Source: DATATB01 sp036268995 | GTDB taxonomy: Bacteria; Planctomycetota; Planctomycetia; Pirellulales; PNKZ01 | Direction of reading: 5' to 3' | DNA length: 64,000 nt | NCBI GenBank assembly: GCA_036268995.1 | Contig: DATATB010000099.1 | Coordinates: 1 to 64,000, forward strand | Shown here: piece after piece, positions 8,460 to 16,606 of the stretch | How positions within the stretch are numbered: the stretch's first letter is position 1 | Layout: each line of letters opens with the position of its first letter | Position numbers and translations under genes: made by a program | Notes under the pieces: generated by a model | The model's input: only the letters and a program-made list of their open reading frames with translations | Databases searched by the model: none | Told to the model about the DNA's origin: nothing

Positions 8460-11141
8460 CTATGCGGTTACGGGGTCGATTTTTTCTGGGTCGATGTCGA
8501 GCTGCTTGACCGCCTTGCCGACCGCGGACATGTCGATCTTCTTCTGGCGGGCCAATTGCCGCAGGCTGGCCAGCACAATGTTTTCGGCGTCCACCTCGAA
8601 GTGCCGGCGGAGCCGCGGACGCAGGTCGCTGCGGCCCAGGCCATCGGTCCCCAGGGCATACAGCCCGCCGGGAATCCAAGGGCTGATCTGCTCGGACACG
8701 GCCCGCACGTAGTCGCTGCTGGCGATCCAGGGGCCTTGCTCGTCGCCGACGACTTCTTCCAGGTACGAGCGGCGGGGTTTGGAGGTGGGATGCAGCAGGT
8801 TCCAGCGCTCGGCGGCCTGGGCCTCGCGGCGCAGTTCGCGGTAGCTGGTCACGCTCCACACGTCGCTGGAGACGTGGAACTTTTCGGCCAGCAACTGCTG
8901 GGCCCGCAATGCCTCGCGCAAAATGGCGCCGCTGCCGAGCAATTGCACCTTCGGCTTCTTCGCGCCGGCATCGACGCTATTGAGCTTGTACATGCCGCGT
9001 AGCACGCCCTCTTCCACGCCCTTGGGCATGGCGGGCATGTGGTAGTTTTCGTTTTCGAGCGTGATGTAATAGATCGCGTCTTCGCCCAGTTCGTACATCC
9101 GACGCATGCCGTCCATGACGATGATGGCAATCTCGTACGAATAGGCTGGGTCATAGCTGCGCACCGTAGGGTAGGCCATCGAGAACAGCAGGCTGTGGCC
9201 GTCCTGATGCTGCAGGCCTTCGCCGTTGAGCGTCGTGCGGCCGGCCGTGCCGCCCAGCAGAAAGCCTTTGGCCCGGGCGTCGGCGGCGGCCCAAATCAGG
9301 TCGCCGATCCGCTGGAAGCCGAACATCGAGTAATAGATGAAGAACGGAATCATGTTGATCCCGTGGCTTGAGTACGCGGTGCCGGCGGCGATGAACGATG
9401 ACATCGATCCGGCTTCGGTGATCCCCTCTTCCAGGATCTGGCCGTCCTTGGCTTCCTTGTAATACAGAATGTCGCCGGCATCGACCGGTTCGTAGAGCTG
9501 GCCGCTATGGGCGTAAATGCCGCATTGGCGAAACAGCGACTCCATGCCGAACGTGCGCGACTCGTCGGGCACGATGGGCACAATGTACTTGCCGATGTCC
9601 TTGTGCTTCAGCATTTTGCTGAACAGCCGCACAAAGGCCATGGTCGTCGAAGCCTCGCGCTCGCCGCTGGATTCCAGGGCCTCGCTGAACTCTTCGAGCT
9701 TGGGGATTTTGAGCTTTGGCTTGTCGGTGATTCGCGTCGGCACATAGCCGCCCAGGGCCTCGCGCCGCTCGCGCAGGTATTTGATTTCGGGGCTGTCTTC
9801 CGGCGGCTTGTAGAACGGCGCCTTGGCTACGTCCTCGTCGGAGATGGGAATGCCGAAGCGCGTGCGGAATTCGCGCAGCTCGTTCTCGTTGACCTTTTTC
9901 TGATTGTGCGCCGTGTTGCGGCCTTCGCCGATCTCGCCCAGGCCGTAGCCCTTGATGGTCTTGGCCAGGATGACGGTCGGCTTGCCTTGGCACTCGACGG
10001 CCGCCTGGTAGGCCGCGAACACTTTCTCCGGGTCGTGGCCGCCGCGACGCAGACGTTTGAGCTTTTCGTCCGACAGGTGCGAGACCATTTCTTCCAGCTC
10101 GGGATACTTGCCGAAGAAGTTCTCGCGGATGTAGCTGCCGGGCATGACGGTGTACTTCTGGTACTCGCCGTCGACCACTTCGCCCATTCGCTGCACAAGC
10201 AGGCCGTTGGTGTCTTTGGCCAGTAGCGGATCCCAGTCGTCGCCCCAGATGACCTTGATGACATTCCAACCGGCGCCGCGGAACGCGCCTTCCAATTCCT
10301 GGATGATCTTGCCGTTGCCGCGCACCGGACCATCGAGCCGCTGCAAGTTGCAATTGATGACGAAGATCAGGTTGTCGAGCTTTTCGCGAGAAGCCAGTGT
10401 GATGGCGCCCAGCGTCTCCGGCTCGTCGCATTCGCCGTCGCCCAAAAAGGCCCAAACGTGTGAACCGCTCGAATCCTTGATACCGCGATCTTGCAGGTAC
10501 TTATTAAACCGGGCCTGATAAATGGCCATGATCGGAGCCAAGCCCATCGACACGGTGGGGAATTCCCAGAAGTCGGGCATCAGCCAGGGATGCGGATAGC
10601 TCGACAGGCCGCCGCCTTCGGCCAGCTCCTGCCGGAAGTTTTCCAATTTCTCCTCGCTCAAGCGGCCTTCGAGGAAGGCGCGCGAGTAGATGCCCGGCGA
10701 GGCGTGGCCCTGGAAATAGATCTGGTCGCCCGAGTAATCGCCGCTTTTGCCGCGAAAAAAGTGATTGAAGGCGACTTCGTAGAGCGTGGCCGAGGAGGCG
10801 TACGTCGAGATGTGGCCGCCGATGCCGTCATGGTGCTTGTTGGCCCGCGTGACCATCGCCATCGCGTTCCAGCGGATGATGCTCTTGATCCGGCGTTCGA
10901 TTTCCCGATTGCCGGGATACAGCGGCTGCTGGTCGGCCGGAATCGTGTTGATGTAGGGCGTGTTGATCGTGAAGGGCAACTCGACGCCGTGCCGGTAGGC
11001 CGTCTCGTCGAGCACCGATAGCAGATAGCCGGCGCGGGCCGCGCCTTTGGCCCGCAATACATATTCGAGCGATTCCACCCATTCCGTGGTCTCGGCGGGA
11101 TCCACGTCTTGGTTCTGCTGGGCCGTTTCAACCTGAGCCAT
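8460..11141 (-). CDS. aceE: Pyruvate dehydrogenase E1, homodimeric type
   Basis: An 893-residue thiamine-diphosphate-dependent E1 of the single-chain (AceE) type. It decarboxylates pyruvate and acetylates the E2 lipoyl group. The length and order match the family: an N-terminal ThDP-binding region with GDGECDEPE followed by INCNLQRLDGPVRGN, a middle domain (KTIKGYGLGEIGEGRNTAHNQ), the pyrimidine-binding domain (GITEAGSMSSFIAAGTAYSSHG) and a C-terminal domain ending near RRHFEVDAENIV. The start at 11141 (MAQVETAQQNQDVDPAETTEWVESLE) has AGGA upstream. It is the middle gene of an lpd-aceE-aceF group on the minus strand. Confidence 0.96.
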   Translation of the reverse strand: MAQVETAQQNQDVDPAETTEWVESLEYVLRAKGAARAGYLLSVLDETAYRHGVELPFTINTPYINTIPADQQPLYPGNREIERRIKSIIRWNAMAMVTRANKHHDGIGGHISTYASSATLYEVAFNHFFRGKSGDYSGDQIYFQGHASPGIYSRAFLEGRLSEEKLENFRQELAEGGGLSSYPHPWLMPDFWEFPTVSMGLAPIMAIYQARFNKYLQDRGIKDSSGSHVWAFLGDGECDEPETLGAITLASREKLDNLIFVINCNLQRLDGPVRGNGKIIQELEGAFRGAGWNVIKVIWGDDWDPLLAKDTNGLLVQRMGEVVDGEYQKYTVMPGSYIRENFFGKYPELEEMVSHLSDEKLKRLRRGGHDPEKVFAAYQAAVECQGKPTVILAKTIKGYGLGEIGEGRNTAHNQKKVNENELREFRTRFGIPISDEDVAKAPFYKPPEDSPEIKYLRERREALGGYVPTRITDKPKLKIPKLEEFSEALESSGEREASTTMAFVRLFSKMLKHKDIGKYIVPIVPDESRTFGMESLFRQCGIYAHSGQLYEPVDAGDILYYKEAKDGQILEEGITEAGSMSSFIAAGTAYSSHGINMIPFFIYYSMFGFQRIGDLIWAAADARAKGFLLGGTAGRTTLNGEGLQHQDGHSLLFSMAYPTVRSYDPAYSYEIAIIVMDGMRRMYELGEDAIYYITLENENYHMPAMPKGVEEGVLRGMYKLNSVDAGAKKPKVQLLGSGAILREALRAQQLLAEKFHVSSDVWSVTSYRELRREAQAAERWNLLHPTSKPRRSYLEEVVGDEQGPWIASSDYVRAVSEQISPWIPGGLYALGTDGLGRSDLRPRLRRHFEVDAENIVLASLRQLARQKKIDMSAVGKAVKQLDIDPEKIDPVTA

Positions 11142-11345
11142 GCGCTATAATTCCTGTGCCTTGCTTTCCGTCACCGGCCCCATCGCAGATCAGGCAACAC
11201 CCGGTGCCTGACCGATCGAAAACCCAAGCGCCGCGTCAGCTTGCGCCTTAAACCTTCCTATTATTTCGCAGTTTGCCTTTTAGGTAAAGGCCTATCGACC
11301 GCCACGGCTTACGTGGTCGTCAAAAGCGGCGCAAGTCCGGGCGAA

Positions 11346-12776
11346 TCAAGCCTCTTGGCGCTGGTGCTTGGGGCGATAGATGTCGGTGGCCGTGCCCAGA
11401 TGAATTTCGCCGGCGCCGGCCACGGTTTCGCCCAAGGTGGGATGGGCGTGAATCGAATGCACCAGGTCGTGGACGTCGCAGCCCATTTCGATGGCTAGCA
11501 CCCCCTCGGCAATCAAGTCGCCAGCCCCGGCGCCGACCACGCCGACGCCCAGAATGCGGTCGGTCTCGGGATCGATGATCAGTTTGCTCATGCCCTCGGT
11601 GCGGGCCAGTGCCTGGGCCCGACCGCTGGCGGCCCAGGGATAGCGCGAAATCTCGACCTGGCGCCCTTCGCGCTCGGCCTGGGTTTCGGTGAGCCCGGCC
11701 CAGGCAATTTCCGGATCGGTGAAGACCACGGCCGGAATGGCCAGGGCATCGAAGACGGTTGGCTCGCCGTGCAAGACTTCGACCGCGACCTTGCCTTCGT
11801 GCGAGGCCTTGTGCGCGAGCATCGGCTCGCCAGCCACGTCGCCGATGGCCAGGATGTGCGGATCGGCCGTGCGCTGCTGATTGTCGATCAGTGCGAAGCC
11901 GCGCTTGTCGAGCTCGACTTGCGTGTTTTCCAGCCCGATGCCCGCGCTGTTGGGCCGTCGTCCGACCGAGACCAGCACGCGGCTATAGCGTTCTTTGCGC
12001 GAGCCGTCGGGGCCTTCGAAGGTAACTTCGATATGCTTGCCCTTCTCGGCCAGCCCGGCGACTTTGGTCCCCAGAAAGATGCCGGCAAGATGCTTGGAGA
12101 GCCGCGAGTGCAGCGGCTTGACCAGGTCGCGATCGGCGCCTGGCAGCAGGCCATCAGTCAATTCGACCACGCTCACCTTGGTGCCCAGCTCGGCATAGAC
12201 AGAGCCCATCTCCAGGCCGATATAGCCGCCGCCGACGACCAACAGGCTGTCGGGAATGTCGGGCAAATCGAGGGCTCCGCTGGAGTCCATCACGCGATCG
12301 GTCGGCAGGTCAAAAGCCGGAATTTTGGTCGGCAGGCTGCCGGTGGCCAGGATGCAATGCTCGAATGTCAGGGTTTTGTCGTCATACGTGGCCGGATCGC
12401 CGCCTTCGAGCCGCAAAGTGGTGGAGTTCTCGAAAAAACCCTTGGCGTGTACGACCCGCACTTTGCGCTGCTTGGCCATCTGTTTGAGCCCGCCGGAAAG
12501 CGTGGCGATGACTTTTTCCTTGCGGGCTCGTAGGGCGTCGATCTTGATGCCCTTGGCCTCGAGGGCAACACCCCAATCGGCCAATTCCCGGGCTTCGTTA
12601 ATCACTTTGGCTACATGCAGCAGGGCCTTCGAGGGGATGCAGCCGCGGAGCAGGCAGGTACCGCCCAAACGCGGATCGGCCTCGACCAGCGTGACTTCCA
12701 TGCCCAAATCGGCCGCCAGAAATGCCGCCGCGTAGCCGCCCGGCCCGCCGCCAAGAATCACGAGTGGAGAGTGCAT
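11346..12776 (-). CDS. lpd: Dihydrolipoyl dehydrogenase (E3)
   Basis: A 476-residue flavoprotein disulfide reductase that reoxidises dihydrolipoamide with NAD+. The N-terminal FAD-binding motif is LGGGPGGYAAAFLAADLG, and the redox-active disulfide is in GGTCLLRGCIPSKAL. The NAD-binding motif is VVGGGYIGLEMGSVYAELG, and the FAD motif is ILAIGDVAGEPMLAHKA. The C terminus carries the dimer-interface His and Glu in IHAHPTLGETV. It is first in the pyruvate dehydrogenase group, with a gap of 204 bases before aceE that may hold a second promoter. Confidence 0.95.
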   Translation of the reverse strand: MHSPLVILGGGPGGYAAAFLAADLGMEVTLVEADPRLGGTCLLRGCIPSKALLHVAKVINEARELADWGVALEAKGIKIDALRARKEKVIATLSGGLKQMAKQRKVRVVHAKGFFENSTTLRLEGGDPATYDDKTLTFEHCILATGSLPTKIPAFDLPTDRVMDSSGALDLPDIPDSLLVVGGGYIGLEMGSVYAELGTKVSVVELTDGLLPGADRDLVKPLHSRLSKHLAGIFLGTKVAGLAEKGKHIEVTFEGPDGSRKERYSRVLVSVGRRPNSAGIGLENTQVELDKRGFALIDNQQRTADPHILAIGDVAGEPMLAHKASHEGKVAVEVLHGEPTVFDALAIPAVVFTDPEIAWAGLTETQAEREGRQVEISRYPWAASGRAQALARTEGMSKLIIDPETDRILGVGVVGAGAGDLIAEGVLAIEMGCDVHDLVHSIHAHPTLGETVAGAGEIHLGTATDIYRPKHQRQEA

Positions 12777-13123
12777 ATTGGTTCCGATATGAGGTATCGC
12801 TTCGCAAGCCGTTGATTGTCCGACTGGGATGAGCGGACATCATATTCCCTTTTGAGCCTCGAATGAACCCCGGGGGGGCCTGCTGCGCGGCAATAACGCT
12901 TTTGCCGGCTGTGCGGCGGCCGGGTAGCGGAATTCGTGCGAATTCCGCACGGGAACAGTCAGCGGCGGGGCCGGAAGTCTCACAACTTCCGCTACAAGAG
13001 CCGGTTGAAATCGTCTTCCAGCAATTAAGATGGAATGAGCGTCCTACCATGATGGGCAGCGGGAGCCCTCGATCACCTACGGCAACGGGAGGCCGGCACG
13101 TCCAACTCTCCAAGGGCTTGAAT
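12777..13123. other. Intergenic region between divergent lpd and transglutaminase genes
   Basis: 347 bases between the lpd start (minus) and the transglutaminase start (plus), so promoters for both should lie here. The left part holds no gene that I can support. The centre carries the inverted repeat element at 12924-12995. The frame of the transglutaminase is open upstream to 12863, but the residues it would encode look like translated repeat rather than protein. Confidence 0.6.
12924..12995. repeat. REP-like pair of inverted palindromes
   Basis: Two imperfect palindromic units of 24 bases, 12924-12947 and 12972-12995, in opposite orientation. Both fit GTAGCGGAAnTnGTGnGAnTTCCG when read in the same direction. 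The first contains a perfect 10-base inverted repeat around EcoRI-like GAATTC cores (12927-12948). Paired inverted units are the structure of REPINs, short elements moved by REP-associated transposases. Confidence 0.6.
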
Positions 13124-14095
13124 ATGCGTCTTGCCGCTCTCCTTATGATCTACTCGGTCTTGGCTTTGGCCTCGCCGGTGCACGCCCAGCAGTTCGGCGA
13201 ATTGGAATCGAAGGGCCCGCGGCTCGACAAGCAACAGACCCAGCGGCTGCAAGTGGGCGTGGTGGTCACGGCTCAAGGCGGACCGTGCAAAGGAATTGTA
13301 GGCACGACGCCCGTGCCGATCGACTGGCCCGAGCAGCAGGTGAAGATCGTCGAGGAGGATTTTTCGCCTTCGGTGCGGAACGTCAACTACCGGATGATCG
13401 CCGGCACCGTCAAACAGATGACGATCAACATGCCGTTCATTCCGGCCAACGAGCAGTGCCGGGCCGTGGTGACCTTCGAGATCAAGCGCAGCTCGCTGCT
13501 GCCGCCGGAGGACACCAGCATCTTCGTGCTTCCCAACCCCAAGAAGCTCAAGTCCGACATTCGCATCTATTTGGGCCCCAGCCCGTACATCGAAAGCACG
13601 CATCCCAAGATTCGCGGCTACGCCAAGGAGCTGCTCGGGCCGAAGGAAGACGCCGACAAGAAAAACGCCTGGACCAAGGTCGAGACGATCTACGATTGGG
13701 TCCGTTCGAAGATCGAGTACAAGAACGGCCCGATCAAGGGCGCGTTGCAAGCCTTGAAGGACGGCACGGGCGATTGTGAGGAACTGACCGACGCCTTCAT
13801 CGCTGTCTGCCGCGCCAGTGAAATCCCGGCTCGCGTGGTCTGGGTTCCCGGCCACTGCTATCCGGAGTTTTATCTAGAAGACAAAGAGGGCAAGGGCTAC
13901 TGGTTCCCCTGCCAGGCGGCCGGCACGCGCGACTTCGGCGGCATCAGCGAGTTCCGCCCGATCCTGCAAAAAGGGGACAACTTTCAGGTGCCCGAGCGCA
14001 AAGACCGCCAGCGCTACATTGCCGAGCACCTGACCGGTGCCGGCGGCCGCCCCAGCGTCGAGTTCATCCGCACGGCGGTGGCCGAGAAGCCGTAA
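13124..14095 (+). CDS. Exported transglutaminase-like cysteine protease-fold protein
   Basis: 323 residues from the ATG at 13124, chosen because it begins a signal peptide (MRLAALLMIYSVLALASPVHA) and the upstream frame is repeat-derived. The C-terminal half is a transglutaminase-core domain: KVETIYDWVRSKIEY, then the nucleophile Cys in GTGDCEELTDAFIAVCR, the His in VPGHCYPEFY, and a candidate Asp in AGTRDFGG. Such domains act as peptidases or amide-bond enzymes outside the cytoplasm. The N-terminal half (about residues 40-150) looks like a beta-rich planctomycete-specific domain without a name I recognise. It is divergent from lpd. Confidence 0.85.
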   Translation: MRLAALLMIYSVLALASPVHAQQFGELESKGPRLDKQQTQRLQVGVVVTAQGGPCKGIVGTTPVPIDWPEQQVKIVEEDFSPSVRNVNYRMIAGTVKQMTINMPFIPANEQCRAVVTFEIKRSSLLPPEDTSIFVLPNPKKLKSDIRIYLGPSPYIESTHPKIRGYAKELLGPKEDADKKNAWTKVETIYDWVRSKIEYKNGPIKGALQALKDGTGDCEELTDAFIAVCRASEIPARVVWVPGHCYPEFYLEDKEGKGYWFPCQAAGTRDFGGISEFRPILQKGDNFQVPERKDRQRYIAEHLTGAGGRPSVEFIRTAVAEKP

Positions 14096-14166
14096 GGCTT
14101 TGGCCGGCACCAACGGGTTGAAATCTTGCATCCCACCCGCGCCCGTGGCGCTGCTATAATTCAGAC

Positions 14167-14424
14167 ATGACGACGAAAGATTGCTTGGAAATGATTCTGG
14201 AGCCGATGGCCGAATCCTTTTCCGTCGAATTCGCGCGATCGCTTGTCGAGCTTCGGGCAACGCCCGAACTTCAACAACGCATTGACGCACTGGCCGAAAA
14301 GGCCAACGAAGGCCAGCTCACCGAGGCGGAGGAGGCCGAGTACAAATCCTTCGTCGACACTTCCACGATCTTGGCGATCATGCAAGCCAAAGCGCGGCGG
14401 TTCATCGCCCGGCGCTCCGCTTGA
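14167..14424 (+). CDS. Small helical protein paired with an HNH nuclease (cassette copy 1)
   Basis: 85 residues, MTTKDCLEMILEPMAESFSV then VEFARSLVELRATPELQQRI and a C-terminal LAIMQAKARRFIARR. It is predicted to be all helical and soluble. The HNH gene starts one base after its stop, so the two form a unit. To my knowledge this pairing recurs in planctomycetes and cyanobacteria, but its function is unknown; the small protein could control the nuclease. A diverged copy lies at 16145. Confidence 0.8.
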   Translation: MTTKDCLEMILEPMAESFSVEFARSLVELRATPELQQRIDALAEKANEGQLTEAEEAEYKSFVDTSTILAIMQAKARRFIARRSA

Positions 14425-14425
14425 A

Positions 14426-14848
14426 ATGGATCCGGCTACTCGCGAGATCGTCGTGCGCAGGGCCTCGGCGCGGTGCGAGTATTGTCGACTGCCCCAGGAT
14501 GCGGAACCGCTATTCACGTTTCACGTCGAACATATCATCGCCAGGCAGCACCAAGGATCGGACGATCCCGCGAATCTGGCGCTCGCCTGCCATCACTGCA
14601 ATTTACACAAGGGGCCAAACCTGGCCGGTATCGACCCCATTGCAGGTACGCTTGTGCCTTTCTATCACCCGCGCCGGGATGTTTGGACGGAGCATTTCGA
14701 GTCGCGCCGAGGCGAGATCCTGGGGCTGACGCCGAGCGGCCGAGCGACTGCCCGGCTATTGGCGTTCAATGCGCCCGACCGTGTCGAGCTTCGCGAGCAA
14801 TGGCTGGATAACGCCGCGGTAGACGAAACCGAGGGCCAGGGCGCATGA
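14426..14848 (+). CDS. HNH endonuclease-like protein (cassette copy 1)
   Basis: 140 residues from the ATG two bases after the stop of the small partner (MDPATREIVVRRASARCEYC). It is a compact HNH domain with the zinc ligands in CEYCRLP and LACHHCNLHKG, the catalytic HVEHIIARQHQG and the Asn in DDPANLALA. The C terminus after residue 75 (VPFYHPRRDVWTEHFE, ARLLAFNAPDRVELRE) is typical of the widespread standalone HNH family. It is likely a metal-dependent DNA nickase or nuclease with unknown target. Its 3' end overlaps the proposed hipA remnant on the other strand. Confidence 0.88.
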   Translation: MDPATREIVVRRASARCEYCRLPQDAEPLFTFHVEHIIARQHQGSDDPANLALACHHCNLHKGPNLAGIDPIAGTLVPFYHPRRDVWTEHFESRRGEILGLTPSGRATARLLAFNAPDRVELREQWLDNAAVDETEGQGA

Positions 14849-14914
14849 ATGAATCGTCCAGGGGCTGCCAGCCAGTTGGCCGTCCAGCTTGACGACGTCC
14901 TTTCGCCGAGTCAT
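14756..14914 (-). pseudogene. Possible hipA N-terminal remnant
   Basis: A 52-codon frame whose ATG overlaps the stop of the XRE gene (ATGA), the usual hipB-hipA arrangement. The first residues, MTRRKDVVKLDGQLAGSPW, resemble the start of HipA-like proteins (short strand, then L-x-G-x-x-A-G). From about residue 22 the frame is antisense to the HNH gene and shows no HipA features. If real, most of hipA has been replaced by the HNH cassette. The evidence is short and weak. Confidence 0.25.
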
Positions 14915-15153
14915 TGCTCACCGCCTTCGTCTCTGGGGGCCGCGACGGGGCCGAGCATTTGACCGAAAACGGCGAGCACTCGGTTCGCGGCGTCCATCCG
15001 CAGAGTCGGCTTGCCTCGTTCCAGTTCGGAAATGAGGCGTGTTCCGACCCCGGCCAGTTCGCCAAGCTCTCGTTGAGAGAACCCATTGGCCGCTCGTCTG
15101 GCTTTGACGAATCTGCCAACTGCCAGCGGGCTTTCAGTGACGACCGTCTTCAT
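14911..15153 (-). CDS. XRE-family regulator, HipB/y4mF-type antitoxin
   Basis: 80 residues with a helix-turn-helix at about 10-65 (AVGRFVKARRAANGFSQREL, GVGTRLISELERGKPTLRMD). The sequence around ANRVLAVFGQMLGPV is characteristic of the y4mF subgroup of HipB-like antitoxins, which normally precede a hipA kinase. No complete hipA follows here. Two near-identical palindromes at 15193 and 15254 lie upstream and are probable operators, so autoregulation is likely. Confidence 0.8.
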   Translation of the reverse strand: MKTVVTESPLAVGRFVKARRAANGFSQRELGELAGVGTRLISELERGKPTLRMDAANRVLAVFGQMLGPVAAPRDEGGEQ

Positions 15154-15192
15154 ACTCGCTCGGTTCGCCGTTTTTCACCTGTGCAATAGAGC

Positions 15193-15269
15193 ATTCCCGA
15201 TCGGGAATATACCGGCAATTCTAGCTTCCTACGGCGACGAAGCAAGCGTGTTGATTCCCGTCCGGGAAT
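15193..15269. promoter_or_regulatory. Paired operator palindromes upstream of the XRE gene
   Basis: ATTCCCGATCGGGAAT at 15193-15208 is a perfect 16-base palindrome. ATTCCCGTCCGGGAAT at 15254-15269 has the same arms with a different centre. They are 61 bases apart (centre to centre), 40 bases upstream of the XRE start, and probably bind its product. Confidence 0.7.
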
Positions 15270-15310
15270 AGGAAAGCCGTGCGACGCGGTGACCGAGAAA
15301 ATGAGTTGTC

Positions 15311-16024
15311 CTACAAAGTGCCTCCGTCCGGCCAGTTCCTCCAGTGCGTATTTGGCCTTTCGGTGGGCTCGTACTTACCGGCGTCGCCCGTTACGAGAAC
15401 ATCGGCGAGCAACTGAAACGTCTCTACGTTGCTCGGTAGTTCGCCGCCGCTCACATCGGGGTGGTGCCACTCATTGAGCCGAAGAATCCGCCGTAGATCG
15501 GGTGGCAGCCGCTCCTGCAATTCCGCGTCGGCCAGAAGAACCAAGTCTCTGTGCTGCGGCACCAACAATCGAAGAAGTTCGTGAGCAAGGACGGTGGGCG
15601 GTTCCTGCAACTCAATGCCATGCGCTGCAAATGTCTCGGGCGAAAGGTTAAAGCGGGCCACGGCCTGACGAATGCGAAGAGATCGTGCTTCTGGGCGAAC
15701 GAACTCCTCAACTTCGTCGTCGAATGTCGGCCCGTCAGGCCCGCTGCTGGTGAAGCCGATAAAGTCTTCGTTTGCCGTTCCCGGCGGCCGCCTAAGGCAA
15801 TTGCCAAATAAATGCAGGCAATTGTTGATTCCGTTATGCCCGCCGCTCCGTGGATTGAATCCAATCGCTTCGAGAGCGATGGCCCAGCGGTCGTCGTCTC
15901 GGAAGGCTGTCAGCCGCACATCGACTGGATAAACATATCCGTTGTCTAATACGGGGAAGGTGAAGTCGCTCGCACATTTATCCAATTGACCAAGAATCTC
16001 ATCCTTCGTGAACGATACTGCCAC
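15311..16024 (-). CDS. Conserved hypothetical protein (DUF7003-like)
   Basis: 237 residues, MAVSFTKDEILGQLDKCASD followed by FPVLDNGYVYPVDVRLTAF, WAIALEAIGFNPRSGG and a Pro/Gly-rich stretch. The N-terminal pattern (I-L-x-x-L-D, then F-P-x-L-D-N-G-Y-x-Y, then W-A-x-x-x-E-x-x-G-F-x-P-R) is one I associate with the DUF7003 family of unknown role. No signal peptide or catalytic motif is visible. It is soluble, with a C-terminal helical part (TVLAHELLRLLVPQHRDLVLLADAEL). It lies between the XRE operators and the second HNH cassette and is divergently placed to the latter. Confidence 0.6.
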   Translation of the reverse strand: MAVSFTKDEILGQLDKCASDFTFPVLDNGYVYPVDVRLTAFRDDDRWAIALEAIGFNPRSGGHNGINNCLHLFGNCLRRPPGTANEDFIGFTSSGPDGPTFDDEVEEFVRPEARSLRIRQAVARFNLSPETFAAHGIELQEPPTVLAHELLRLLVPQHRDLVLLADAELQERLPPDLRRILRLNEWHHPDVSGGELPSNVETFQLLADVLVTGDAGKYEPTERPNTHWRNWPDGGTL

Positions 16025-16144
16025 TGCTCGCCCCCTAAAGATTCACAGTCTCTGTACGCCGTCATTATCGTTGAAAACTGCCCCGGGAAAAGCTGAACTT
16101 GTCGCCGTTTGGCCAGGCATGCGTGGCGGTGGTACAACTGGCTT

Positions 16145-16462
16145 GTGACGACCAAAGACTGCTTGGAACTCCTTCTGGGGCCGCTGGGCGAATCGTTCTC
16201 GGTCGAGTTTGCGCGGAAACTCGCCGAACTTCGCGCCGCTCCCGAAGTTCAACAGCGAATCGACTCCTTGGCCGAAAAGGCCAACGAGGGCGCGCTGACG
16301 CCTGATGGGCAGTCCGACTACAAGTCGCTGATCGACACGTCGACGGTTCTAGCCATCATGCAATTAAAAGGTCGACAGTTCTTGGCTCAGCATTCCACGT
16401 TGACATGGATGGGGCGACACGGGATGTCGAGCGTCGGGCCGCAGGCCGACGGCGATTCATAG
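16145..16462 (+). CDS. Small helical protein, decayed cassette copy 2
   Basis: This starts at a GTG that aligns with the ATG of the copy at 14167 (TTKDCLE, then SFSVEFARKLAELRA, then DTSTVLAIMQLKGRQFLAQ). Compared with copy 1, the bases around the original stop carry one extra base, so the frame reads through for about 20 further residues (TWMGRHGMSS...) into what was the HNH partner. The core of the protein is intact, so it may still be made. The tail is not conserved. Confidence 0.65.
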   Translation: MTTKDCLELLLGPLGESFSVEFARKLAELRAAPEVQQRIDSLAEKANEGALTPDGQSDYKSLIDTSTVLAIMQLKGRQFLAQHSTLTWMGRHGMSSVGPQADGDS

Positions 16463-16503
16463 TAAACCGGCAATCTCGCCCTTGCTGTTTCGCCGGCGAA
16501 TAA
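16405..16503 (+). pseudogene. HNH nuclease remnant of cassette copy 2
   Basis: In the frame that corresponds to the HNH gene of copy 1, MDGATRDVERRAAGR aligns with MDPATREIVVRRASAR. After that the similarity stops and the frame closes at 16503. The zinc-binding and HNH residues are gone. This shows that copy 2 once had the same partner and lost it by deletion. Confidence 0.6.
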
Positions 16504-16539
16504 AAAACGCCCGCCGGTCCGCTTTGGGACCGACGGGCG
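16502..16539 (-). terminator. Rho-independent terminator of groESL
   Basis: On the minus strand, arms CGCCCGTCGGTCC and GGACCGGCGGGCG (one G-T pair) surround a 6-base loop and are followed by a run of six T. It lies 68 bases past the groEL stop. Confidence 0.9.
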
Positions 16540-16606
16540 TGTGGCGTAGAAATCGATCCGGCCGTGTCTGTTGAATGGGCCGTTTCGAGCTAGACTCGGA
16601 TCGCGA

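Noticed and set aside
11193..11212. Hairpin CAGGCA...TGCCTG between lpd and aceE
   Set aside because: Short stem without a T-run; it could not be told apart from chance in GC-rich sequence.
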